NCBI GenBank assembly: GCA_964638815.1
Contig: CAZXBB010000301.1
Span: 1 to 16,114 of the forward strand
Reading direction: 5' to 3'
DNA from: CAZXBB01 sp964638815
GTDB taxonomy: Bacteria > Planctomycetota > Phycisphaerae > Phycisphaerales > SM1A02
DNA: 16,114 nt
Both the position numbers and the translations under genes were made by a program. The notes beneath the pieces were generated by a model. The model made no database searches. It was not told the origin of the DNA and saw only the letters and a list, made by a program, of their open reading frames with translations. The first letter of the stretch is position 1. Each line of letters opens with the position of its first letter. Below are positions 7,418 to 13,914 of the stretch, piece after piece.

Positions 7418-8215
7418 ATGGCCGACAACGAGTACATCCGGCGGCTCCGGTTCAATCGCAGGGAATACGAGGAGGTTCTCCACCGGATGCACGGCGCGAG
7501 CGGCAAGCCGGCCGCGCGACGCGAGGACCGCTCGCGCGATCGGCACGAGTACCCGATTGCCGACATCCCGCTGACCATCGAGCACCCGGAGGGCGGGACG
7601 AGCCGGTTCCTCGTCTACGGACGCAACATCTCTCGCGGCGGGATCTCGGTGCTGCACGGCGGCTTCCTGCACACCGGCTCCGCCTGCCGGATCGTGCTCG
7701 AGCGGGAGAGCGGCGACCACATGGCGGTGGACTGCGAGGTCCGGCACTGCCGGCTGGTCGCCGGATCCTGCCACGAGATCGGCATCAGGTTCCAGAACGA
7801 GATCGACCCTGGAGAGCTGCGCGTCCCGCACGGCGAGGGCCGCGCCGACCCGGACGGCGGCTTCATGGCGATCTCGGGGTCCATTCTCGTCGCCGAGTCG
7901 TTCGAGCCGGACGCGGATCTCCTCGGGCATCACCTCTCCATGTTCGGCGTGAAGGTCCACCGCGCCGAAACCCCGACCGCCACGATCGAGGCGATCGCGG
8001 AGCACGAGATCCAACTGGTTCTCTTCGGCCTCAACCTCGCGAGCGACGAGGGGATGGGCACGGTGGCCGCCGTCCGTGAAACGGGATTCGGCGGCCCCAT
8101 GATCGCCCTCACCGCCGAGACGAACTCGGAGATCCTCGACCGCGCGCGGACGAAGGGCGCCACGGCGATCATCGCCAAGCCGTACCACCTGGATCTCCTG
8201 GTGGCGCAGCTCTAG
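7418..8215 (+). CDS. PilZ + pseudo-receiver protein, copy 3 (ends at in-frame TAG)
   Basis: Third paralogue, 265 residues to a TAG codon at 8213-8215. PilZ (about 37-131) has R38xxxR42, N70-I-S-R-G-G75, LHGGFLH and Cys111/Cys118. The receiver-like part (about 153-265) has Gly204 (QLVLFGLNL) in place of Asp, Thr232 and Lys254 (AKPY). The stop falls in the last receiver helix (LDLLVAQL-stop), where copy 1 continues with RVFLGG. The next codon is GTG in the same frame, and translation would continue directly into the missing Hpt-like part. No good Shine-Dalgarno precedes the ATG at 7418, 23 nt after the copy-2 stop, so expression may depend on coupling. It may be a nonsense allele, a split gene, a readthrough gene or a sequencing error. 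Confidence 0.8.
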   Translation: MADNEYIRRLRFNRREYEEVLHRMHGASGKPAARREDRSRDRHEYPIADIPLTIEHPEGGTSRFLVYGRNISRGGISVLHGGFLHTGSACRIVLERESGDHMAVDCEVRHCRLVAGSCHEIGIRFQNEIDPGELRVPHGEGRADPDGGFMAISGSILVAESFEPDADLLGHHLSMFGVKVHRAETPTATIEAIAEHEIQLVLFGLNLASDEGMGTVAAVRETGFGGPMIALTAETNSEILDRARTKGATAIIAKPYHLDLLVAQL

Positions 8216-8563
8216 GTGCATCTCGCGGCGGCCAGGATGCCCGACCTCCTGCACAGCACCGCCGTCGATCAGCCCGGCATGCCCGTGCTGATCGTCCACT
8301 ACGTGAAGGTCGTCCGGCGCATGGCGGACCAGGTCGGGCGCGCGTGCGCCGAGGGCGAGTGGCAGACGCTGCGCGAGCAGTGCTGTCAGCTCAAAGGCTC
8401 GGGGTGCAGCTACGGATTCCAGAACCTCACCGTCGCGGCGATCGCCGCGCTGGACGCCCTCGACTCCGGGCTGGTGATGCGTGGCGACACGTCCGCGATC
8501 GACGTGCTGGTGAGGTGCTGCCGATCGCTCGAGAGCAATGTCGCGACGTCCCGGGCCGCGTAG
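8216..8563 (+). CDS. Detached Hpt-like C-terminal part of copy 3
   Basis: In frame with, and immediately after, the TAG that ends copy 3. If begun at the GTG at 8216 it is 115 residues; an ATG at 8237 is an alternative. Neither has a strong ribosome binding site, so reinitiation after the upstream stop is the likeliest route if it is made at all. It contains DQPGMPVLI, the helical Hpt pattern and CQLKGSGCSYGFQ, with Cys57 where the phospho-His belongs. Sequence and codon use look as constrained as in the intact paralogues, so any loss is recent or the two halves still work together. It could equally be annotated with the preceding part as one pseudogene. Confidence 0.6.
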   Translation: MHLAAARMPDLLHSTAVDQPGMPVLIVHYVKVVRRMADQVGRACAEGEWQTLREQCCQLKGSGCSYGFQNLTVAAIAALDALDSGLVMRGDTSAIDVLVRCCRSLESNVATSRAA

Positions 8564-8568
8564 CGGGC

Positions 8569-8585
8569 CCCCGCTTCGCGCGGGG
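8569..8585. other. Hairpin just after the PilZ trio
   Basis: CCCCGC (8569-8574), loop TTCGC, GCGGGG (8580-8585), beginning 5 nt after the last stop codon. There is no T-run, so it is not a classical terminator. It could be an mRNA 3' stabiliser or a pause site before the bactofilin genes. The rest of the 252-nt gap (8564-8815) holds only a weak promoter candidate. Confidence 0.35.
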
Positions 8586-8738
8586 ATTGGGGAAGCAGGC
8601 GCCCGACGGACGATGGGCACTATGGCGACCGCGCGCGCGGTCCTGTTCACCCCGTTCCCGTCGTTCGTCAAGCGTCCCGGTTGATCCACATCTCGCCCAC
8701 ACGAGCGTCCGGCGGCCCCGCGCCCGCCTCATCCGCGA

Positions 8739-8744
8739 TAGCAT
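8739..8744 (+). promoter_or_regulatory. Weak candidate -10 box of the bactofilin genes
   Basis: TAGCAT about 70 nt before the first bactofilin ATG, with no recognisable -35. If used it gives a leader of about 65 nt ending in a good AGGAG. Confidence 0.25.
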
Positions 8745-8815
8745 GCCGCCGCCGCGGGCGACTCAACCGGAGAACCGCCCCGCGCAGCACGAGAGATCTT
8801 CAGGAGTACCAGCGC

Positions 8816-9238
8816 ATGGCCGATTCGAACCCGGAATTCGCCACCATCCTCGGCGCGGACGCCAAGTTCAAGGGTGACTTGGAATTCGAGTCGGCGGCCA
8901 AGATCCTCGGCCGGTTCGAGGGCTCGATCGCCAGCAAAGGCAAGGTCCACGTGGCGGATGGCGCCGAGTGCAAGGCGACCATCAAGGCCAAGGAGATCGC
9001 GGTCGAGGGCCGCATCGACGGGAACGTCGAGGCCGGCGACCGCATCGAGCTCCGCAAGAACGGCTGCGTCACGGGCGACATCGTCGCGTCCCGCATGACC
9101 ATGTCCGAGGGCGCTTCGATCAACGGCCACTGTCACATCGGTCCGAACGGTCAGGCGGCGGGCAAGGCCGCCACCACGACGGAGCCGAAGCTTGAAGCGG
9201 CCACGGCCAAGACCCCGGAGACCGCAAAGACGCGATAG
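8816..9238 (+). CDS. Bactofilin (DUF583 polymer-forming cytoskeletal protein)
   Basis: A 140-residue protein whose residues 10-106 show the repeating hydrophobic/Gly pattern of the right-handed beta-helix of bactofilins: TILGADAKFKGDLEF, ILGRFEGSI, V...GAECKATI, AVEGRIDGNV, VTGDIVASRM and EGASINGHC. Bactofilins self-assemble without nucleotide into filaments that scaffold cell-wall enzymes, stalks or surface structures. A flexible Ala/Thr/Lys-rich tail (112-140) follows, as is common outside the core. No membrane segment or obvious amphipathic anchor is seen. AGGAG lies 9 nt before the ATG. It follows the PilZ trio on the same strand and precedes a second, divergent bactofilin by 128 nt. The family is clear; the particular role is unknown. 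Confidence 0.92.
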   Translation: MADSNPEFATILGADAKFKGDLEFESAAKILGRFEGSIASKGKVHVADGAECKATIKAKEIAVEGRIDGNVEAGDRIELRKNGCVTGDIVASRMTMSEGASINGHCHIGPNGQAAGKAATTTEPKLEAATAKTPETAKTR

Positions 9239-9272
9239 TCCGAGCGCTCCGCCCGCGGTCTCGCCGGCGCCC

Positions 9273-9292
9273 GGGGCCGGGGCCGGGCCGGG
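9273..9292 (+). other. Predicted G-quadruplex motif between the bactofilin genes
   Basis: Four G tracts of 4, 4, 3 and 3 bases separated by CC loops, on the coding strand and hence also in the transcript. It lies 74 nt before the second bactofilin start. It meets the usual G3+N1-7 pattern, although such motifs also occur by chance in GC-rich DNA. Confidence 0.5.
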
Positions 9293-9366
9293 ATCGGCTC
9301 CGGCGTCACGGGCGGGCCAGCCGGAGCCGAGCGAAGGTCGCGCGGCGCGCGGAGCAGAGAGTCCGC

Positions 9367-10053
9367 ATGGCGAAGAAGAAGACCACCGCCAGCAAGCCGA
9401 CCACGCGCACTTCGACGAAGAAGGCCGCGACGAAGAAGAAGGCCGCGACGCCGCGGACCGCCGCAACGCCGGGGGCCGCCGCGACGACACCGACTGCCGC
9501 GACGCGGGCGCCGGGGACCGCCGCGGCCCGGGCGCCGGGGGCCGCCGCGGCCGCGGAGACGGCGAAAGCGACACCCCCGCCCGCCCCGCCCAAGGCGGCG
9601 GTGGAGGCCGAGGCGAAGGACCTGCCGCAGAAGATGCGACGGCCGTCCCTCCTCAGCGGACTGCTGAGGAACGAGCGACAGCCGATCCGCTGCTACCTGT
9701 GCGGGGAGCGGTTCGAGGTCTCCGGCCGGACGATGAGCACGACCTGCACCGCCTGTCACAAGGCGATCAAGGTCGAGGACGTGCAGGTCAAGTCGTACCT
9801 GCCCGTCAACGTCCTCCAGACGTGCGGTCAGATCCTGGTCACGAAACGCGGACGCGTGGCAGCGAAACGCATCCAGTCCGGCCGCGGGATCATCTGCGAG
9901 GGCACGCTCGAGGGGAGCATCGAGACCGACGGCAAGCTCGAGCTCGGGGCGAAGTCGTCGTGGAAGGGCAAGGAGCTCCAGTGCCGTGCGCTCACCGTCG
10001 CCGACGGCGCCACGCTGAACGGGCACGTGCAGGTGCCGTGGGAGCGGGACTAG
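9367..10053 (+). CDS. Zinc-ribbon bactofilin with basic low-complexity N-terminus
   Basis: 228 residues in three parts. Residues 1-85 are disordered, very rich in Ala, Lys, Thr and Pro (KKAATKKKAA repeats), and resemble histone H1-like tails. Residues 105-135 form a probable zinc ribbon: Cys109-x2-Cys112 and Cys127-x2-Cys130. Residues about 145-224 have the bactofilin-like beta-helix pattern (CGQILVTKRGRVAAKRI, GIICEGTLEGSIETDGKLEL, ALTVADGATLNGHVQV). It probably co-polymerises with, or modifies, the neighbouring bactofilin. The basic tail could contact nucleic acid or acidic envelope polymers, which is inference. The ATG at 9367 has only a distant GGAG (12 nt). The low-complexity tail makes the start less certain, but an Ala/Lys tail beginning MAKKK is plausible. 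Confidence 0.82.
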   Translation: MAKKKTTASKPTTRTSTKKAATKKKAATPRTAATPGAAATTPTAATRAPGTAAARAPGAAAAAETAKATPPPAPPKAAVEAEAKDLPQKMRRPSLLSGLLRNERQPIRCYLCGERFEVSGRTMSTTCTACHKAIKVEDVQVKSYLPVNVLQTCGQILVTKRGRVAAKRIQSGRGIICEGTLEGSIETDGKLELGAKSSWKGKELQCRALTVADGATLNGHVQVPWERD

Positions 10054-10056
10054 CAG

Positions 10057-10098
10057 CCGGAGCGAGCCTGCATTCGCCCGAAGCGACGGCTCACTCGG
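10057..10098. terminator. Possible bidirectional terminator between convergent genes
   Basis: An imperfect inverted repeat, CCGGAGCGAGCC (10057-10068) against GGCTCACTCGG (10088-10098), with one mismatch and one bulge, enclosing an inner TTC-GCCC-GAA hairpin. It fills the 54-nt gap between the convergent bactofilin and sigma-54 activator genes. There is no T-run on either side, so efficiency is uncertain. Confidence 0.4.
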
Positions 10099-10107
10099 CC
10101 GGGACTC

Positions 10108-11484
10108 TTACTTCAACCCGTACTCCTTGAGCTTCCGGTACAACGTCCGCTCCCCGATACCGAGCATCTTCGACGCCTGCTCCCGGTTGCCGCCGGTCAT
10201 CGCGAGCGTCTGGCGGATCGCCTCCTTCTCGAGCTTGTCGAGGCCCACACCGGCCAGGCTGCCGATGCTGGTCGACTCGTCGCCGTCGAGCGACCGGATC
10301 TCCTCGGGGATGTGACGCACGTCGATCAGGCCGTTCTCGCACATGACGACGAGACGCTGCACGAGGTTGAGCAGCTCGCGCACGTTGCCCGGCCAGTGGT
10401 ACGCCACGAGCCGCATCATGGCCGGCTCGCTGATCGACGGCATCGGGCGATCCAGCTCCGCCGCGAAACGCCCCAGGAAGTTGTTGACGAGACGCGGCAC
10501 GTCCTCGCGTCGCTCGCGGAGCGGGGGCACGGCGATCTCGGCGCCCTTGATGCGGAAGTAGAGGTCCTCGCGGAAGACGCCGTCGGCGACGAGCCTCTTC
10601 ATGTCGTGATTCGTCGCGCTGACGAACCGCACGTCGGTGGTGTGCGACTCGTTGGCGCCGAGGCGGACGACCTCGCCGGTCTCGAGCACCCGCAGAAGCT
10701 TCGACTGCATCGAAAGCGGCATGTCCCCGATCTCGTCGAGGAAGAGGGTCCCGCCGTCCGCGTACTGGAACACGCCCTCCCGGTCGCGGTCCGCCCCGGT
10801 GTACGCGCCCCGCACGTGTCCGAAGAGCTGATCCTCGAGCAGGGTCTCGCTCTGCCCGGCGGCGTTGAACGTGACGTACCGCTTGTCGGCCCGCTTCGAG
10901 TGCTTGTGAATCGCCGCGGCGATGAGCTCCTTCCCCGTGCCCGACTCCCCGGTGACGAGGACCGGGATGTTGCTCGGCGCGACCTGGCGCAACGTCGCGA
11001 TGACCTGGCGGATGGGCGCGGACTCCCCGATGATGCCCTCGAAGCCGAACGCCGAGTCGAGCTTGCCGCGGAGCGACTCGTTCTGGTGACGCAGCAGCAC
11101 CGCCTCGGCGGCGTTGCCGACGACGTTGCGGAAGACCTCGAGGTCGATCGGCTTCTCGATGAAGTCGTAGGCCCCGCCGTGGAGGGCCGCCTTGGCGGTC
11201 GGGACGTCGCCGTGGGCCGTGACCATGATGGTCTCGACGTCGTTCTGGTGCAGCTTCGAGAGCTCGAGCACGCGGAGGCCGGCGGTCTCGTTCTCCATCA
11301 CCAGGTCGGTCACGATCACGTCGAAGTTGCCGTGCCTGAGCTCCTCCTCGGCCGCGGCGAGGCTGGTCACGATGGTGCACACGTGCCCCGGTTTGCGCAG
11401 CGCCTCGGCCATCACCTCCGCGTGCTCGGCTTCGTCGTCGACGATCAGGACCTGCGCGACGAGGTTATCCTTGTGTCCGGACAT
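10108..11484 (-). CDS. NtrC-family sigma-54-dependent response regulator
   Basis: 458 residues with the complete three-domain plan. The receiver (about 10-125) has Asp16/Asp17, phospho-acceptor Asp60 in DVIVTDL, Thr89 and Lys111 (IEKP). The AAA+ domain (about 148-385) has Walker A GESGTGKE (179-186), the sigma-54 contact loop GAYTGA (226-231, Phe replaced by Tyr), Walker B GGTLFLDEIGD (244-254) and the WPGNVREL motif (364-371). A Fis-type helix-turn-helix (about 430-455: GGNREQASKMLGIGERTLYRKL) completes it. It should hydrolyse ATP to open sigma-54 promoters when phosphorylated by an unidentified histidine kinase; no kinase gene is in the window. The ATG at 11484 starts just ahead of the receiver with no Shine-Dalgarno; a TACAAT box lies 8 nt upstream. 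Divergent from murC by only 37 nt and convergent with the bactofilins. Targets are unknown. Confidence 0.95.
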   Translation of the reverse strand: MSGHKDNLVAQVLIVDDEAEHAEVMAEALRKPGHVCTIVTSLAAAEEELRHGNFDVIVTDLVMENETAGLRVLELSKLHQNDVETIMVTAHGDVPTAKAALHGGAYDFIEKPIDLEVFRNVVGNAAEAVLLRHQNESLRGKLDSAFGFEGIIGESAPIRQVIATLRQVAPSNIPVLVTGESGTGKELIAAAIHKHSKRADKRYVTFNAAGQSETLLEDQLFGHVRGAYTGADRDREGVFQYADGGTLFLDEIGDMPLSMQSKLLRVLETGEVVRLGANESHTTDVRFVSATNHDMKRLVADGVFREDLYFRIKGAEIAVPPLRERREDVPRLVNNFLGRFAAELDRPMPSISEPAMMRLVAYHWPGNVRELLNLVQRLVVMCENGLIDVRHIPEEIRSLDGDESTSIGSLAGVGLDKLEKEAIRQTLAMTGGNREQASKMLGIGERTLYRKLKEYGLK

Positions 11485-11492
11485 GGTCGCGC

Positions 11493-11498
11493 ATTGTA
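11493..11498 (-). promoter_or_regulatory. Predicted -10 box of the sigma-54 activator gene
   Basis: TACAAT on the minus strand, 8 nt before the ATG at 11484 and without a Shine-Dalgarno, giving a leader of about 0-3 nt. It stands back to back with the murC box 11 nt away. No clear -35 is seen. Confidence 0.4.
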
Positions 11499-11509
11499 GC
11501 GACGGCCGA

Positions 11510-11515
11510 TAGAAT
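11510..11515 (+). promoter_or_regulatory. Predicted -10 box of murC, leaderless
   Basis: TAGAAT (5 of 6 consensus bases) exactly 6 nt before the murC ATG at 11522, with no Shine-Dalgarno between. Its -35 region must lie inside the start of the divergent sigma-54 activator gene. Confidence 0.5.
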
Positions 11516-11521
11516 CCTGTG

Positions 11522-12973
11522 ATGCCGACGCCATCCGCCGCCGCGCCCGCCCGCTCCATGTTCGCCGGCCGCCACATCCACTTCGTCGGGATCGGCGGAT
11601 GCGGGGTGAGCGGCCTGGCGCTGATGCTCAAGTCGCTCGGCGCCGACTGCCGCGGATCCGATCGCGCGCCGAGCGCGTTCACCGGGACGCTCGCCGGGGC
11701 CGGCATCGACGTGACGTTCGACCAGGACGCCGGCGCGCTGCCCGAACGCTGCGATCTCGTCGTCGCGTCGGCCGCGATCAACGACGATCATCCCGAGCTG
11801 CGCGCCGCCCGCGCCGCGGGCATCGAGGTCTGGAGCTACGCCCGAGCGCTCGGGCAGGCGCAATCGGAGCGCACCGGCGTCTCCATCGCGGGAACCCACG
11901 GCAAGAGCACCACCGGCGCCATGCTCAGCCACGTCCTCGTCGAGTGCGGGCTCGATCCGAGCTTCATCATCGGCGCGCACTGTCGGCAGCTCGGAGGCGG
12001 CAGCCGGACCGGCGCCGCGACGATGCCCGGCGCCGGACCGTTCGCGGGCTGTCCGGGGCTCCTCGTGGCCGAAGCCTGCGAGTTCAACCGCTCGTTCCAC
12101 CAGCACCGCCCCCGGCTCGCGCTCATCAACAACGTCGAGGAGGACCACCTCGACGTGTACGGCACGCTGGAGAACATCGTGACGGCGTTCGCCGCGTTCG
12201 CGCAGCTCGTACCGCCCGCGAGCGAGGGCGGCCGCCTGCTGATCGCCCACGACGGCGCGCACCGGCGCGCCATCACCGCGGGCCTGCGGTGCCGGGTCGA
12301 GACCTTCGGCTTCAGCCCGGCCGCCGACTTCCAGGTCGTGAGCGACGCCGCGGTGCGCCGGGTCGGCCTGCTCCAGGACGGCGTCTGGCTGGGCCAGTGG
12401 ACGAACTCGATGCCGGGCGAGCACAACGCGCTCAACGCCGCGGCGGCCGCCCTGCTCGCGGCGACCCTCGGGGCGGACTGGCGCGACATCGCGGCGGCGC
12501 TCGACGGCTTCCGCGGAGTGGATCGACGCATGGAGCGTCTCGGCACGCGCACGCTTCGCGGGGGCGACGTGCTCGTCTACGACGACTACGGTCACCATCC
12601 GACGGAGATCGACTCCACGCTCCGCGCCCTGCGCGCCGCCGAGCAGCCGCAGCGGCTGATCTGCGTCTTCCAACCGCATCAGCACAGCCGCACGCGATTC
12701 CTGCTCGACGAGTTCGCGCAGAGCTTCTCGAGCGCCGACGTGGTCATCGTTCCGGACATCTACTTCGTGCGCGACAGCGAGATCGAGAAGCACCGCGTGA
12801 GCGCCGCCGACCTCGTGGACCGCCTGCGCGAACGCGGTATCACGGCCATGCACCTCTATCCGTTCGAGGCCATCGTCGAGCAGCTCGAGGTCATGTGCCG
12901 GCCCGGCGACCTGCTCGTGATCATGGGGGCCGGGCCGGTGTGGAAGGTCGGGCGGTCGTTCCTGGGAGCGTGA
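11522..12973 (+). CDS. murC: UDP-N-acetylmuramate--L-alanine ligase (MurC)
   Basis: ATP-dependent addition of L-alanine to UDP-MurNAc, the first amino-acid step of peptidoglycan precursor synthesis in the cytosol. 483 residues in the normal three-domain Mur ligase fold: an N-terminal Rossmann-like domain with HFVGIGGCGVSGLALML (20-36), a central ATPase with P-loop IAGTHGKSTT (122-131), EACEFNRSFH (184-193) and NNVEEDHLDVYG (203-214), and a C-terminal domain with MPGEHNALNAAAA, YDDYGHHPTEI (353-363) and FQPHQHSRT (383-391). The ATG at 11522 is preferred over the GTG one codon upstream because it sits exactly 6 nt after a TAGAAT box. First gene of the murC-murB-ddl-ftsQ unit; its TGA overlaps the murB ATG by one base. 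Confidence 0.96.
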   Translation: MPTPSAAAPARSMFAGRHIHFVGIGGCGVSGLALMLKSLGADCRGSDRAPSAFTGTLAGAGIDVTFDQDAGALPERCDLVVASAAINDDHPELRAARAAGIEVWSYARALGQAQSERTGVSIAGTHGKSTTGAMLSHVLVECGLDPSFIIGAHCRQLGGGSRTGAATMPGAGPFAGCPGLLVAEACEFNRSFHQHRPRLALINNVEEDHLDVYGTLENIVTAFAAFAQLVPPASEGGRLLIAHDGAHRRAITAGLRCRVETFGFSPAADFQVVSDAAVRRVGLLQDGVWLGQWTNSMPGEHNALNAAAAALLAATLGADWRDIAAALDGFRGVDRRMERLGTRTLRGGDVLVYDDYGHHPTEIDSTLRALRAAEQPQRLICVFQPHQHSRTRFLLDEFAQSFSSADVVIVPDIYFVRDSEIEKHRVSAADLVDRLRERGITAMHLYPFEAIVEQLEVMCRPGDLLVIMGAGPVWKVGRSFLGA

Positions 12974-13914
12974 TGTCCACCAGCGCGTCCAGCATCTTCG
13001 CCGACCTCGACGTCGAGGTCACGCCCGACGCGCCCGTCGGCGCGAGCACCTGGTACGGGATCGGGGGCCGGGCCGACCTGCTCATCCGGCCGCGCACCGT
13101 CGAGGCGCTCGAGACCCTGGTCCGGCGCTGCAACCGGTCGGCGGTGCCGCTGCGCGTCCTGGGCAGCGGGGCCAACCTTCTCGTCGCGGACGAGGGCGTT
13201 GACGGCATCGTCGTCCGGCTCGACGCGCCGGCCTTCCGCGAGGTCACGTACGCCGGGCACGGGGCGGATCACCGGATGCGGGCCATGGCCGGGGCGGACA
13301 TGGCCCGCACGCTGATGGACGCCACGCGGCGCGGGCTCGAGGGGCTCAGCCCGATGGCCGGCATCCCCGCCTCGATCGGCGGCGCGATCCGCATGAACGC
13401 GGGCGGCGCGTACGGCGCGATCGGCGACGCGGTCGAGAGCGTCGTCTGCGTCACGCGGACGGGGCAGCACGTGACGTACCCGGCGTCGGAGCTGCGCTTC
13501 GACTACCGCGAGACGAACATCCCGGACCCGGTCATCGTCGCGGCGACGTTCCATCTCGAGCCGGCCGACCCGATCGCGCTCCGCAAACGCGTCAAGGAGA
13601 TCTTCCGCTACAAGAAGAGCACGCAGCCGCTGGCCGATCACTCCGCGGGCTGCGCGTTCCGGAACCCGATCGATCCCGTCACCGAGAAACGCGAGTCGGC
13701 GGGACGCCTGATCGACGTCGCCGGGCTCAAAGGGCACCGCGTCGGCGGCGCGTCCGTGAGCACGCGGCACGCCAACTTCGTCGTGGTCGAGCCGGGCGCG
13801 ACGGCGGCCGACGTGCTCGCCCTTTTCGAAGAGGTGCAGCGGCGCGTCTTCGATACGAGCGGCCTCGAGCTGGAGCGGGAGATCGTGGTGTGGCGCCGAG
13901 GAGACGACCCGTGA
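12973..13914 (+). CDS. murB: UDP-N-acetylenolpyruvoylglucosamine reductase (MurB)
   Basis: FAD/NADPH-dependent reduction giving UDP-MurNAc, the substrate of MurC. The 313-residue protein shows STWYGIGGRAD (25-35), LGSGANLLVADEG (63-75), the FAD loop GIPASIGGAIRMNAGGAYG (130-148), RFDYRE (175-180), FRYKKSTQPL (211-220), SAGCAFRNP (224-232) and a C-terminal acidic residue near Glu301. The proton-donor position in the GCAFRNP motif is Cys227 where E. coli MurB has Ser; Cys at this site also occurs in other MurB proteins. The overall length and lack of a large insertion suggest type II. GGGAG lies 4 nt before the ATG. The start overlaps the murC stop and the end overlaps the ddl start (GTGA), so tight translational coupling is expected. 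Confidence 0.96.
   Translation: MSTSASSIFADLDVEVTPDAPVGASTWYGIGGRADLLIRPRTVEALETLVRRCNRSAVPLRVLGSGANLLVADEGVDGIVVRLDAPAFREVTYAGHGADHRMRAMAGADMARTLMDATRRGLEGLSPMAGIPASIGGAIRMNAGGAYGAIGDAVESVVCVTRTGQHVTYPASELRFDYRETNIPDPVIVAATFHLEPADPIALRKRVKEIFRYKKSTQPLADHSAGCAFRNPIDPVTEKRESAGRLIDVAGLKGHRVGGASVSTRHANFVVVEPGATAADVLALFEEVQRRVFDTSGLELEREIVVWRRGDDP

Noticed and set aside
10788..10810. GAYTGA instead of GAFTGA in the sigma-54 activator as a sign of lost sigma-54 contact
   Set aside because: Phe to Tyr is a conservative change and the Walker motifs and helix-turn-helix are intact, so activity is likely retained.
13646..13672. Cys in place of Ser in the MurB SAGCAFRNP motif as a possible inactivation
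   Set aside because: Cys at this position occurs in other MurB proteins and the rest of the active site is intact.
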